From Amoebidium appalachense (taxonomy: Eukaryota; Ichthyosporea): a stretch of DNA of 64,000 bases. The stretch is from positions 3,100,001 to 3,164,000 of the forward strand of contig CAVNZM010000004.1 of NCBI GenBank assembly GCA_963693365.1, read 5' to 3'. Position 1 is the stretch's first letter, and the number at the start of each line of letters is the position of its first letter. The position numbers were made by a program, and so were the translations under genes. The notes below the pieces were generated by a model that was not told where the DNA came from, did not search any database, and saw only the letters and a program-made list of their open reading frames with translations. Positions 22,088-36,689 of the stretch are shown piece by piece.

Positions 22088-22660
22088 CACACACCACTAC
22101 ACACACACACCCCTGACTGCTATCACCCCCCAGGCGCTGCTAGCGCTCAACCCCATGATACCCGGGGAGGCCAATCTGATGGACGACACAGACTTGGCCG
22201 GCCCTCTTCTTTTCTGCCTTGCCTACGGCGGGTTTTTGTTGCTGGTACGTGTGTGAGCTGTGGGTGATTGCACGTGTGTTCACGCTTTTGCGTGATAAGG
22301 TGATTGTGTGGATGGCTGTCATGCGTGTTTGGGCATGTGTTTGTGGTTACCTTGTGTACTTGTGCTTGGCTGTGTGTGTTCTTGCTTTTTTGAATGCTTG
22401 GGGTGTGTCGTGTGCTGTGCCTATGACGTGCACTGCTCCCGTATTGATGAGCCAATGGGCATGGGGGTGGGCCGTTGATTTATACATAGAAGGGCCATAT
22501 TTGAGGTGTCAGTGTAGTGGAGGGCGGGGGGGTGGAGAGGAGAAAGACACGGGGGTCATTATATTGATTGCGTGGGTGGGTGGGGGCGGGTGTGTGTTTT
22601 TTGGGTGGGTGGGTGGGTGGGGTTGGGGTGGTGGTGGTGGTGGTGGTGTGTGTGTGTGGT

Positions 22661-22710
<50 letters not shown>

Positions 22711-24365
22711 AGGAAAGGTGTCTGGTGGAGTATGCATGGTCCCATGTGTTCATATTTTTGGCATGTTGGGTCGTTTTCTGGTTGTGTCTCTAAAGGCCAT
22801 TTGTCCCCCCAGACGGGCAAGATCCACTTCGGCTACATCTACGGGGTTGCCATGGTGGGCTGTGGCTGCCTGTTTGCCCTCCTCAACCTCATGAGCGAAA
22901 AGGGCGTCACATTCACTGTATGTGAACCCCCCCCACCCCCCCCCACCTCCCCTCTTTTTTTGTCCCCCTTCCCTCTCTTGTCCCCGTCCCCCTCCCCCTG
23001 CCCCTCCCTTCTCCCCCCAGCCTCCCCCCTTCCTCCCCCCTCCCCCCCTTCCCCCAATCATTGGCTCCTTCTACCCCCTTTGAACCCCCTCCTAACGTTT
23101 CAGCGCTTTCTGGTGGTCTACGGTATTGTTTCTTTCACACCCTCGTGCTGTTGTTTCTTTTTGGAGCCTCTGCTGAACGTTACTGCGCACACTCCCAACA
23201 CGAGAAAACTGAATGTGGATGGTAAACTGAAAACATAACACATGAAATGTTAACATCCCATGAGATACATGTCTCTACTACTTCTTTGCTCCTTTTTGTC
23301 GTCCTCCTTTATGCCGCCTCCCCATTTTTCTCTCTTTATTACTCTTGTGCTAACCCCTGGGCCCTTCCTGGAGGATGGGCTCTGCTTATTTATGCATACT
23401 CTTTATGTACGGTTTGCACTCTGCATCGTGTTATCCATTGTTCATGTGTACTTCGTACTTTATGACGCATTCAAACCCCCGAACCCCCCTGATGATGGGC
23501 TCTGTTCAAGTGTCTCTGCCTGCATGCTTAAATTGTTTGATTTTGGATTTCCCACCTTTGTGACGCTTTGTTGTTGCCCTTTGTTGTCTCCTCCATATTT
23601 GCAACCCTCTAACGCGTACCCCCCCCCCCCCCCCCCCCCCCCCCCTCGTTCCTCCCCTCTCGACCGATTCACTTTTCATGTGTCATGTGCAATGCAACCG
23701 ATTTTATTATCCCCCCCCCCCCCCCCCCCCCCCCCCCTTTTTTTTTTTTTTGTCGAACACCCTGCTTCCCCATCTAAATTGACGTCTATTATCCAAATCT
23801 CCTTGTCTCCGCACTTTATTGGGGGTTTAGATGGCCCTTCGTGTGGTTTGGATTACGTCGTCGTGTTGTGGTTTATGACAGCCTCACATTCAAATGATGC
23901 CGATGAATGGCTATTGTGGTGGTGCATGTGGTTGAATGGGGCCATAAATGGTGAACTGGGCTAGTAGGAGTGGCTGGGACAATAAATATGTGGCTGTGTA
24001 GCACGTTTTTTTTTTTTTTTTTTTTTTTGAAGGTGGCAACGGGCCGGGTTGCTCCCTGGATGGTGGCAGTGGTGCTGTTGCTGTCATCTATGTTTTTATT
24101 GTTAGTTTAGTTGTTTTTGTTTTTTTTTTGTTTTTTTTTTTTTTTTTGGGCACTTAATCAAGGGGGTAGCGGCTTCTGCAGTGGTCGTTGTGCGGCGGAA
24201 GGAGGGGGGGGGGGGGGGGGGGGGGGGAGGGGAGGGGGGGGGGAAGGAGGCCCTTTTTCGGGTGCTGACAGGGGATGCAGTGTGTGTGCAGTGTGCTGGG
24301 CTACTGCCTGCTGCCCATGGTCATCCTCTCCGTCCTCTCCATCGCATTCACACTCACGTACGTGA

Positions 24366-24404
<39 letters not shown>

Positions 24405-24838
24405 CGCTGTCCCTTGGCACCCAGTCTTAGGAATTTTGTGTCTCTCCCATTCACCCATTTACTCTCCTCAAATTCCTTGACTGCTCGCGTCCAATTTGTT
24501 ATTCTCGCTTGTTTACTTTCCTGCCTGCAGCCACTCATGTGTAGCACAACGTGAAACTAATTTATACCAAGTTGTGTTTACGTAACACGATCCCTGCCTT
24601 CTTCTCTGACCCCACCCTTGCATTCACCGCTACAGTGTCGCTTTTTTTGCCGTGTCCTGAAGGAAAGCAGGCTAGGTTGTTGTGAGTCGCTTTATGTCCT
24701 TGCCGGGGATGTCTGTTTTCTTGGTGTTCTGTGTGTGTATCTGTGTGGTGGTGTGTTTGTGTGCGGTGGTATGGGTGTAGGTGTGTGTGCTGGTGTAGGG
24801 GAGTGGGTGGGTGGGTGGTGTGTATGTGTGTGCGTGCG

Positions 24839-24910
<72 letters not shown>

Positions 24911-24921
24911 TGTGTGTGCGT

Positions 24922-24974
<53 letters not shown>

Positions 24975-25185
24975 GGTAGTGGTGAGGGTGGGGGGGGGGA
25001 TCAGGGGGATGGGAGGGGTGTATGGGGAAAAAAGCCTCTGGGTTGTGGTATATCTTGTATTTGAGTGTATACTTACAATTTCTGGCACGTACATCTGTGT
25101 GTAAATGTGAGGATGTACACTGATCTGTGTGAGTGTGGGTGTGTGTGGAGGTGGTGGTGTGTGCGGAAGTGGTGGTGGTTTGTGT

Positions 25186-25222
<37 letters not shown>

Positions 25223-25491
25223 GATTTGGTCACAGTATGTCCTCTTCGAATCTTTGAACACTAACAAACACATGGGTTTGGTGCTAACAACGTAAGCACA
25301 CATGCTAACTGTGTGTATGCATGTGCAGGGAGGTGTTTGGGCTGGTGCTCACACTGATCAGTGTGACGTGGTGCACCATATCTGCGGCAAAGATGTTCGT
25401 GCACGTGCTGCAGATGGCCGACCAGAGGTGGCTCATAGCATACCCGTGCGGCCTGCTCTATGGTGTGTTTGCACTAATGACAGTGTTCTAG
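18976..25491 (+). CDS. YIPF5: YIPF5-type Yip1-domain ER-Golgi membrane protein, nine exons
   Basis: Exons: 18976-19074, 19646-19718, 20306-20349, 20712-20784, 21081-21115, 22134-22244, 22813-22917, 24281-24357 and 25329-25491. Lengths sum to 780 bases (259 residues, stop TAG), close to the usual length of about 257. Every junction is GT-AG with matching phase, and the 44-base third exon is needed to keep the frame. The N-terminal half is cytosolic, Gly/Gln/Tyr-rich and then acidic ([19 protein letters not shown]). The membrane half shows the Yip1 signatures [16 protein letters not shown] and [10 protein letters not shown], then [18 protein letters not shown] and [17 protein letters not shown]. 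Family members cycle between ER and Golgi and act in Rab-linked COPII vesicle transport. Introns hold (CA)n, (GT)n, poly-C and poly-G tracts. Confidence 0.95.
22026..22084. repeat. (CA)n microsatellite next to poly-C, before an acceptor
   Basis: A poly-C tract (21967-21997) and (CA)n lie 50 bases upstream of the exon 6 acceptor of the YIPF5 gene at 22134. The 5' part of the same intron (21180-21290) is TGCG/GT/G-rich, the complementary composition. Confidence 0.9.
22659..22709. repeat. poly-G tract, about 51 bases
   Basis: A near-pure G tract in YIPF5 intron 6, preceded by GGTGGT and GT repeats. One of the longest mononucleotide runs of the window. Confidence 0.95.
23355..23480 (-). repeat. 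dispersed repeat family, copy 2 (inverted)
   Basis: Read on the minus strand it gives TTTGAATGCGTCATAAAGTA, then GATAACACGATGCAGAGTGC, CATAAAGAGTATGC and AATAAGCAGAGCCCATCCTC: the same order as copy 1. It sits in YIPF5 intron 7. A further partial copy of the core (GATGGGCTCTG) follows near 23503-23513. Confidence 0.7.
24842..24972. repeat. (GT)n microsatellite with GC interruptions
   Basis: About 130 bases of GT repeat in YIPF5 intron 8. The same intron carries a poly-C tract right after the donor (24369-24403) and poly-G at 25190-25220. Confidence 0.95.
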
Positions 25492-26100
25492 CGTGCATCC
25501 ACTCGTGTGTCTGTGTGCGTGGGGGCCCGGGGTGAGGGGGGGGGGGGGGGGGGGGTTCGTTTTGCTAGTGGGTGACATTTTTCTTGGTTTGTCCAGAAAG
25601 TTAACTGGTTATGGGGTAGGTGTGATGCAACTCTATTTGAGCTTCCGAATGTTTGTGATCCAACAAGGCTTTTAACACCATAAGAACTGGATTTCGACAC
25701 ATGGAAACTGTATCAGTATGACGTATATGATGTGTTCAGCATTCTTGCGATTGCTGGCATGTGCGAATAAGACACGGTTGAAGTACAGTTTTAGATTTGG
25801 CCACGTCCAACTGAGACTTCAGATTCCACATGATTTTCTGTGAAATATGCACAATGTTATAAGAGGAAATATCTACATTTGCAGAATAAAGGTACTGTGT
25901 CAGACTCTTCATGGCCATGGATCCAGTCTGTGACTGTGCACGTGTAAATTGCATAACAGTCACACATTCGTGACGGTGTTGGGGTCAAATGCATACCACA
26001 CCCACACAGACAAACGCGCACACACATACAACACACAAACGCACACGCAACACGCACACATACACAGACACGCACACGACATGCACATACATGCATGCAT

Positions 26101-26197
<97 letters not shown>

Positions 26198-26849
26198 CAC
26201 ACACACACAAACACACACATACACATACATGAACACATACTACACACACACTCACACACACACACACACATACACACACATGAACACACACACACACACA
26301 AATCTGATTCAACTGATAATGCCTAATATAGAATACGGTCGATATTGCTGAAATTCAAAACCTTCCCCCCTCCCCTCCCCCCCCCCCCCCTTCCTTCTCC
26401 GAGGGAGTTTGAGAGAGAGGACTCAGAGGCGGGGGGGGGGGGGGGGGGGGGGGGGGAGCAACTGTGATCACACTGAAATGTACTCTTTTTCTCCACACTG
26501 GCTGCAGATACTGTACCGTGAATTATAAAAAGGTTTGATATACAATCAACTCTCAACCTCCATATGCATGTACCTGTGATTACGCTAGGAGTATACCCTG
26601 CAGAAACCCACCAGGTCCTCCGAGTACGTTGTACTCAGCGTTGCAGGCTGAGGATCAATATTCAATATTCTGTCTAATTAGGCTACATGTGCCTCGAGTA
26701 AACCGCGAAACACAACAAAAAATTCATATATGTGCAAGCCCATCAATTGCGTACCATCTGAAATATGTATAAATAAATGGTCATCGTGTGTTCAAGCTGT
26801 GTGTATGGGTGTCGGTTGTGGTAATGGTGTGTGTATACATGCACGTGTT
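25492..26849. other. intergenic region after YIPF5
   Basis: Unique sequence at 25560-25980, with an AATAAA at about 25884 that could serve YIPF5 if the 3' UTR is about 400 bases. Then come (CA)n at 26104-26196 and 26260-26300, C and G tracts at 26370-26456, and unique sequence to the promoter of the next gene. No exon seen. Confidence 0.55.
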
Positions 26850-26879
26850 TTTTTCGGAGGTGGCTGGCCAGGATCGCTT

Positions 26880-27000
26880 ATCTGAGCCACGGCGCAGTGA
26901 TTGGCTGCGGCTTTAGCCAATCCGAGCGCATTTAAGATTTGTTCAAGATTTAGCCAATCAGTGACGGCTTTGGCAAATCGGGAACCCAATCAGCATGCAG
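26880..27000 (+). promoter_or_regulatory. CCAAT-box cluster upstream of the receptor gene
   Basis: ATTGG at about 26901 and CCAAT at about 26915, 26953 and 26987, in contexts such as AGCCAATCAGTGAC, within 300 bases of the ATG at 27167. NF-Y-type CCAAT clusters are typical of TATA-less promoters. Confidence 0.55.
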
Positions 27001-28140
27001 GTGACATGCCTGTTGCCAGATTGCAGAACCCACGCGAGTATAACCCGAGACGGCGGTTCACAACGCCATTTTCAAACTTTTGCCCTTAGGACACATAGGC
27101 ACACGGTTAGAAAACACACAACGGTACCCTGCATGTACATGCAGACTTCCTGCACTAAAACCAACCATGTTGTTACTCGCTGCGGCACTAGCCGTGGCTT
27201 CTGTGGCCGGGCCCGTACACGCACTGCCAAGAGAGGGACCCTTTCGCAATGGCCTCACGGAGATAAACGATGTTACCAGCACGCTGGGACAGCTAGGCAA
27301 CATGTCGTACGCACAGTTCTCAGAATACTTGTGTGAAACACAGGGGTGTTGCGGGTAACACGCACCCGTCGTTCTTGCATACGACAGTCGCGGGCAGGAG
27401 GTTGAGGTGACTGACTTTCTTTGGTCGCCTACCGGTAGAAATTGATGACAACAGCACCAACCCAAACATGTGCCCGGATTGGATGAAAAACAGGCATGCC
27501 AACGGAACATGGCCAAGGCCCGCCTTTACAGACTCGAACAATTCTCACCAGGGCCCATTTCCAAACCTGACGGGCAGCAGCCGGCACGGTGATATGCCAC
27601 ATGGACTCAAGGACACATGGATTCCTCCTGGCCCACGCGGTGCCCCCGGATTCTTTGCACTCGTGCAACGTTTATCCACCCTCCGCATTGCACCTCGTGG
27701 GTTAAAGGATCCAGTGAATGTGTGTAATGATGGTGAACGCTTGGTGGTTCACAACACCTACCAGTCATTTCTGACGCTGAATGCTGCAAAGGCTATGACG
27801 GACCTAGTGTTCGTACACGTGTCGATGACCCCACACGCACGGTGGTTGTAGAGTGTGGAATGTGCCGCGGAGGAAACCCGTAGGGGGGCATATGGACGCA
27901 CCACACGGCCACCCACATAGGCGTGACCATTATTTTTCGACAAACAACGACACACAGGACAACGGTGAGGGTAAATGTCAACATGCGATTAGTGGTGAGA
28001 ATGGCGAAAATGGTGATTCCGAATGTGTATCGGTCCCTGAGGCCGACATGATTATTGTGGAGAATGTGGCCCTCGCCCGTAAGACACACGATGGCACCTT
28101 GCGTGACCTTGGGTGGTTCATCGAGAAGCAAGCCACGCAG

Positions 28141-28247
<107 letters not shown>

Positions 28248-28323
28248 GGAAGATGGCAGTTCCCCCTTAGGGCCCCTATCGGCACCTCCGGGAACAAAAC
28301 GGGATAAAATAAAAAAATAAAAA

Positions 28324-28379
<56 letters not shown>

Positions 28380-28467
28380 GGTGTAGTGTGTGTGTGTGCG
28401 TGTGTTTGTGTGTGTGTCACGGTGTGTGTCAGTGTGTGGCGTGCGTGTGTGCGTGTGTGTGTGTGTA

Positions 28468-28519
<52 letters not shown>

Positions 28520-28801
28520 CGTGTGTGTGTACGTGTGTCTGTGTGTACGCGCGCCCGTGAGCATGCGTCCTTGCGCGTGCCACCGTTTCATAATACAATG
28601 TTAGCATGCATTATCGGATGCCCCGATGCCCCGGATCCATACCACCCTGCATATGACCAACAGTAAGCCAGGGCTTTTCGCTGTCTCTCTTTCCCTTTTG
28701 ACTGAAAATTATCGATCTTTCGCTAAGGTCCCACCGTTCTGTGTCCTCCCCCCCCCCCCCCCCCCCCCTTTCCCCCATCCTTTGTGCCTCAAGAGGGAGG
28801 T

Positions 28802-28835
<34 letters not shown>

Positions 28836-29388
28836 GGGGGGGGGGGGGGAGGGGGGAGGGGGGAGGGGGGAGGGGGGAGGGGGGGGGGGGGGACACAACA
28901 TGTGGGTGGCAGTGCTTCCCCTCCCCCTCCCCTCCCTCCCCTCTGCCCCTCTCCTCCTCCCCCCCCCCTTTCTTTTTATAAGAAAAAAAAAAACCAAAAA
29001 AAAAACCTAAAAATTAAAAACCGAACACACAGAGAAAAATTCCGCCGGTTTGCCCGCTGCCCCGCCGTCTTCTAGTGGACAGCATTGTCCCCCAGCTGGA
29101 ATCCGAGCGGAGACAACGAAATCCTCGCCCTCCCGCTCACAGCCGAAACCCGCATGCTCCTCTTCAACAAAACCACACTTAGAAACATGTGCCTTCCTTT
29201 CCCACCCCCACAATAATGGTGAAGGCTGGGCCGAGGTTCCCTCTATGACGGGACTTAGTTCGTGGCCAGACTACACGTGGCTCAGCTTCATGGACAAGTT
29301 GGCTGGCCCCATGGCTGCCAGCTACAACCACAGTATCTCATTCGACCCCGGGTGTGTTCCTCCCCACCCCCCCTCTTCCACCCCACAT

Positions 29389-29422
<34 letters not shown>

Positions 29423-29824
29423 ATATCCGAAATCCCCCCCCCCCCCCCCCCATTCATCCCCCCCCCCCCCCCCCCCCCCCCCTCCTCCTCCACCCTCTCT
29501 CCCACATCACTCCCTCCTCTAACCCATCCACCCACCCACTCGTCTACTTCCTTTCCACCTAGATTGAATCCCCCAATCCTTTCTTCGTGTCCTGTCTCAT
29601 ACATACGACACTTCTAGCGTTACTAGCGCGCACTGAGCACCCCCCCCCCCCCCCCCCTTCCTTCCCCCCCTCCCCCCCCCCCCCCAAAAAAAAAAAAAAA
29701 AAGAAAAAAAAGAAAAAAAGAAAAAGAAAAAGGAAAGGAAAGGAAAAAGGAAAAGAAAAGTGAAGCCCTCACAGTTATTACAGCTCAAACGGCCCCGAGG
29801 CACACTAAAACCCCCGTTTTTATT

Positions 29825-29856
<32 letters not shown>

Positions 29857-30331
29857 TCCTCTTTCACTCCCCTCCTCCTCCCCCCACCCTCCCCACCACC
29901 ACCCTCCCCCCCAGGATGGATGAGGAGTTCAAGCTCTTTGCCGTGCTTGCTCGGTCCCAGGGGTCTGGTGCCGGCATCTTCACCAAGAAACAAAACAGCA
30001 GCGACGTTGAGGTCAGCAAGAGCCCCGCCCTGATGATGCGTGTGGCAAACACGGTCGACAGACTGGTGAGGTTTATAAAGCCAAATTTCATCGATACCGA
30101 AGACCCCGCAGTGCAAAGATGGCTGTCGGATTGGCCTAATGTCGACCCCGAGGTTCCCCCCTTCACATTTTCACCGCATGCCTTTGGTCGGGATATGGTT
30201 GGATTTGCCCTGACCACCGATAGACCTGATTTTCGCTGCTGCAGCGACATTGAAAAGGCACTGCTCCCAGGTGGCCTGCAGTATATCGGTATCTCCCCAT
30301 CACCCCATCCCTCCCCCCCCAAAAAAAGAAA

Positions 30332-30395
<64 letters not shown>

Positions 30396-32469
30396 AATCT
30401 GCTTCCCCCCCCCCCCCCCCCCCCCCCCCCCCATCACCCCGCCCCCTCTCCCCTGAAGCTCTCCCCCTCCCCCTGCCCCTTCTCCCCCCTCCCCCCCCCT
30501 CCCCCCCTCCCCCCCCCCCCCCCCCCCTCCCCCTCCCCCCGGTTTCCCTCACCACTACCCTCACACACACACACTTGCCACACCATTCCCATGTAGGCCC
30601 TCGTCCCAAACATGCTCCCCCCCCCCCACACACACACACACCACCACCACCACCCACCCGCCCCCTTTTCCTCCCTCCTCCCCCAACCATCACCCTATTA
30701 CCAATCCAAGCATACTCTCCCTAGATCCCCCCTTACTCACAAGGCATATATCACATATGGTCAGCCTCTTCACATTGTTGGGATCGAGCCAGCACTGACA
30801 TCCGAATCGGGCCACGAGCAGGTGCCAGTATGATGGTCATCACCAAACATGCACCCAATGCCACCCTTGCCTTTGAGCTATTGCGCCGTATGGCCGACAT
30901 CTCCCTCCCATACATCCACCTACTTAACATAGGTGCACATAAGGTACCACCATACATGGAGGCATGGAGAATGGATTATTGGAACAGACACACCCACACG
31001 GTGGAGTTCCTGACCATTTATTCCTCCGTCCCCACCTTCCACCCATACACACAACCACCCCAACTCGACGATATTGAAATGAGCAAACCCTTGCGCACGG
31101 CTTTGGTTGAAATGGTCGCCAAAAATCGGTCGTTTTTATCTGTTGCCGGTAAGGCAGCACGCACACTCGACTTTTTGCTTTTACCGCGGTGCCAAAAAGA
31201 GGACCTAGTTGCTAATTATATCATCCCGTGCAATGAACAAATGGGTCGAAACCCCATTTCTTTCACTTGGCGGGTCGGGCCAGACAACACAACGTGCCGG
31301 GATGGAAACCTCCCTGACCCTGTAGAAGCACAGTGCAAATACGTGGGGAGCAGGTCACACGCCGCCATTGCCGGAAACGTTTGAGCCAGTTTAGGTATCA
31401 AATACGCACTTGTGATTGGTGGGATATTCTGGGCTATGCGCGAGCACAAACCCATCCGTAGTGCGTCTCCCATCTTCTGTGAGCTAATTATTCTGGGGGT
31501 TGTTTTGATGCCTTTGGCCGGATTTATCCGTCCCGGGCCCCCAAGCAGCCTCTCAGCCACCCTGACAATCTGGTGCCTGGGCATGGGCTTTGGCCTGGTG
31601 CAGTCTGCACTGCTCATCAAGTTGTGGCGCATCCAAATGGTATTTGTGTACCCCCACCCCGTTCACTTGTCCGCCCCCCCCCCCCCCCCCCCCCCCGCCT
31701 AAATGTGAATTATGTCTTTAGTGTCTGTCCCCTGCATACCACGCTCCTCCATCCCCCCCCCCCTCCCCCCTGCTTGGGCTGTTTTCTTTGACTCCTTTAT
31801 TGTATTTGTGCAAGTGTGTGCATCACATAGATGTAAAACAGCGATATGCATGTGCTTAATTCTCGGCTTTAGCGCTGTCGATCACTATCTCAAAATGTGA
31901 GCCCATTCCAACTATTCGCCTGGTGGCAAAGACCTTCCTTCTTTCGTATCCTGCGTGGACTATATAAGAGCAGAACACAAAACACTGCCCCCATCTCCCC
32001 CTCTTCCCCCCTACCATCCCCCCCCCCAAACCCCCCCGCCTTCCCCTCTCCCCGGCAGGCTGATGTCTCCGCCACCATGCATACAAGTCGACCGTATACC
32101 GTGACTATAAATAGACGGGGTTTTGTCCTGAACCAGTCTCTGCATTTTTCCTCCTCTTACACTTCTTCATCCTCCCGTTCCCTCTGCTCCCTTCTCGTTT
32201 CCCCTTCCTCCATTGCCCAACCTTTCCCATTTCCCTCTTTCCCTTCTTCTTCCTCCTTCCTTCCCTCACCTTCTCCCCTCCCGCCCCTCCCCCTCCTCCC
32301 CCCGTCTCTTCCCTTCTTCCCCCCGGTCCCCCATAACATTCACATATTCACCCATACACATACACTCCCCTCCTGTTTACCATCCCCCCCCCCCCCTTCC
32401 CCCCGCCCCCCCCCCCACACACACACATACCTACCCACCCACCTACTCCTTCTCCCCTCCCCCCCCACC

Positions 32470-32634
<165 letters not shown>

Positions 32635-32893
32635 TCCCGCCCCCTCAACCCCAGATCTTCATCACATCCAAGACCATCAGGTCTCTCCAGCTCACCGACC
32701 GTAAGCTCTTTGCGCCCCTTGGTCTGCTGTTGGGTGCAGAGGCTCTCTTTCTGCTGCTGCTGACAATCACACAGCCACTGCAACCAACTATTGTCTATGA
32801 GAGTGTGGTGATGGATAGGGGCCATGCACTGCCTGATGTGCCTTTTAGCACTATGAAGGTGGGGGTTACATCTATATCATCTATGCACACACC

Positions 32894-32986
<93 letters not shown>

Positions 32987-33437
32987 CTACACACACACAG
33001 GAGCGCATGCGCACAGACACGCACACCCTCATGCACACATGCACACACACGCATACACACACACACCTACAAACAAGCCAACATGCATGCACGCCCGCGC
33101 ACACACACAGACACACAGACACACAGACACATGTGCACTCGCACACGCACCACGCTCTCCCCCCCCCAAAACACACACACGCGCACGCACGCGTCGCGCG
33201 CTACACGCACAAGCATGTACACACACGAACACCCGCATACACACCTGCATGCTCATGTACATGCTTCGAACACAAAATGTATTCCACTATGCTATACCTC
33301 TGGCGGCCCCTAACACCCTCCCCCCCCCCCTCCTTCCCCCCCCCCCTTCCCCCCCCCCCCTCTTTACCCGATCCCCCTCATCCACTCCCTGCCACCCTAA
33401 GCCCTACCGTGTGCCCGTGCAGCTCTCCTGATTATAG

Positions 33438-33473
<36 letters not shown>

Positions 33474-34317
33474 CCTGCTTCAGTTCTTCCTCGTTTCTAG
33501 CCTATTCTCTTCCGCGTTTCTAGATCATTCTCTCCCTCGTTTCTATCCCACTATCATTTCCTTTATTCACCTGCAACCCAGCCCGGTTCCACCACCAAGC
33601 CGAAGGCTAATCCCGGCACACCTACCCACCTGCAGGTGCAAGGCGATGCAGGATTCATCCTCCTCGTTATTTTCAACGTGGCCCTCGTTCTTGCCAACTG
33701 TGTGATGAGTTGGTGGATTCAAAGCGTGCCCAGTGGCTATTGAGAGACTGAATTCTTTCTTTCGATCGTCATGCAGTTATTGACTATCGGCCTCATCGTA
33801 GTTCCCGTTTTCCTATTGGTTGATGACCCAAATGCCACACATCTAACCCTTGTTTCCGCCCTCTTTTTCATATGTGTCTCCCTCGTTTCTTTACTTTTCC
33901 TCCCTAAAATCTTGGCGTCATCTGAGCTTTTCCACAAGCAACTAGGGCTTGCACCCCCTCAGGCTGATGCCAGTGAGGCCAGCAACCATGCACGCACCAA
34001 CCTCAATTTGGACCGACATGAGAATCGCCCCAGTATGAATGACTTTAGGTAACCCCCCTCCCCACCTCCCCCCCCCCCCTCCCCCCGCCCCCCTCCCTCT
34101 TTTCCTCCCCATCCACCCCACCTTTCGTCACCCTCTACTTAGGTCTGAATCCCGTCTGCAACCCTACGTCTTCGAATTTTCCTTCCGCTCATGCAATCCC
34201 TCTGGTGTTTATCTATGTAATTTATCCTTCTCTCCGTCAAACCCATTTCCCCCATTCCCCCAGGCTTTCCCATCCCTTTAAGATTCTCACCGCTTGGTTC
34301 CTTCCCCTTGACCAATG

Positions 34318-34351
<34 letters not shown>

Positions 34352-34821
34352 ACCCACCCACCCACCCACCCACCCAACCCCGTTTGCATTAGATTCTATC
34401 ACATGAGCCTATCACCTACATCAATCCTCTCTCTGCCTCACCACATACACTGACACCACCTTCCATTTATAGGAATGCCGCCACTATGCGCAACAGCACC
34501 ACCGACCAACTTGCAGACTCATACGACATGTTGACAAGAAACCAGCCACTGGAGGGGGAATTAGAGCAATATCAGAGAAAGGTGGCCGAATTAACGGAAA
34601 AACTGATCGCAATGGGTAATCTACACGGAGTAATGTTTAGACCCCCCCAAGTGGACATAAAAACCCCTGTGGGCTCTGTGGGTAGGAGGGGGTCTGTTAG
34701 CGCGGTTCAAGCCGTAAGTGGGGGGTTGCCTACACGTAGTGCCTTGAAACAGACAAAGATTGATGCCGACAAGTGCAAGAGTGTGACTATGCAGGAAGAT
34801 ATGGAAGTGTATGAAGTGTGA

Positions 34822-35869
34822 ATTTGGCATAGGACCCACCCACCCCAACACAGAAAAAAATCACTACCGACCAGGTACGATGTGGAATGTTGTATTTGAG
34901 TGTATGCAGGTCCGACTTGAAGATTTGCGTGATAATTTAGCATGAAATTGTACATAACTAATGTGTTAGCGAACACAACCTGTGTCATGCAAGAGCAGCT
35001 CAGCTGCAGATGGCTGAAACCACCACTAATTTAAACTTTAGTTTCACACTTTTGCAGAATACAAAACGACTAAAAAAGTAGGAATATAGCCTTAGGTTAG
35101 ACGTTTTCCTTACCAGATTGTCTTTGGGTTCAAAGTAGTACTACTTATAATATGCCCGCGGCCGAGCTATTGAGCCGCTGGCTCATTCTGATAATTGGTT
35201 GTTTGCCTGTGTGCCCCAATGCATATGGGTGGCCACACGCACCGACACCTCATACATTCTTCACATCATACTGACTGGGTGCAATAAAGGAGGGGCCGTG
35301 GGGGAGAAGGTGGGGGAGTTGGGGAGGGGAGGGGGGGGGGGGGGGGTTAGGGGTAGGGGAGGGGGGGAGGGGTGGAGGGATTATGTGGTCAGGTGGGGTC
35401 ACGAGTTGGGTGGTGCCGTACACGTCCCTTTGTGCATGTGTGTACAGTATGCACATGTGCAACAGTGTAACCACTTGCATGGTGCACGTACAAGAAAGTG
35501 CAGAGTAGAGTTGTGTGTGTGGGGTGCGGATGTGCAAATGTGCTCCATCGTACATGTTTGAGTTAGTCAGCTGATCAGTAAGCTTAGCATGTACATGTTC
35601 GTGTTCGTGGTGGCTTGCCCTCCCCCCCCCCCCCCCCTCCCCCCCTTCCCCTCCCCCGGCCCCGCACTACCACCACCCCCCACCCCCCCACCCACCCTAC
35701 CACCCCTACTATTCACCGGACCTGTATATAGCATGTAGTCATTCGGGATACATCATACCTATGATAGCATGCACTTAGCATGAAGTCATCGAGACATATC
35801 ATACCTATATGATAAATTTCTCGAACACGCACGTGCACACCGCTGTGTGTGTGGTGTGTATGTGTGTGT

Positions 35870-35906
<37 letters not shown>

Positions 35907-36600
35907 AAGCCACATTAACCCGACATTGAACACAAGTGGAGACTGCCTCGGCAATCAGTAAGAGGATATGCAAGGGTTGTGCCATGAAAGGCATCGACAT
36001 GTCTCATTTTGATGAAGTAATAAACCGTAACTGCAGCCATTCAGCCCGTCAAATCGATGCCACATGCACGGTGTATAGCCTCATTTATTCGTAAAACATC
36101 TGCCTGGTGGCTTTACATTTCCACCCAATAGCTACTGTGGGCTATGTACACGTGCCAGTATGCGCAAGTCAGCATACAATCAGCTACCAAATAGTTGAAA
36201 CCCAGCAAAACGACGATTCTCATCCAAATTTGCGGTGTGGGACTTTACATACTCCATAAAATAGCATGGCCTTAGGATAGAAAGGCACATTGCTCTCTTA
36301 CAGCATATATGGGAGAAAGAGTATGTGTTACATGATATATCGATTAAGCGCCAAGCCGGAAAATACAGATGCCTCTATATGACACGGTCCCTTTGGGAAA
36401 AACTTTTATGTTTGGCATGGTTTTGGGAGGATAAACGGATGCCATGTATCCCTGGATCTAGCATATGTCCTTCAGTAAGAAAAGACGAAAAAACAAGACG
36501 GGAAGAAAAAGGGAAGAAGAGGGGAAAAGGGCAGAAGAAAGAAAAAGGAAAAGGCCCTGATGTGATGGGCGGATATGATCATACACGTCAAACACCACCC
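34822..36600. other. intergenic region, receptor 3' end to T1-F-box gene 3' end
   Basis: Mostly unique sequence with G tracts at 35330-35370 and 35873-35903 and C-rich stretches at 35620-35700. A direct repeat of about 45 bases occurs at 35728-35765 and 35776-35812 (both contain GCATG(T/A)AGTCAT and CATACCTAT). No exon-like segment with matched splice sites. Confidence 0.5.
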
Positions 36601-36689
36601 AGTGGCACACCCATCAATCGGCAACCACACACATCACGCAATGCATCATCACCAGCACAACGACGTGATTCACAGACAATCGTCATCTG

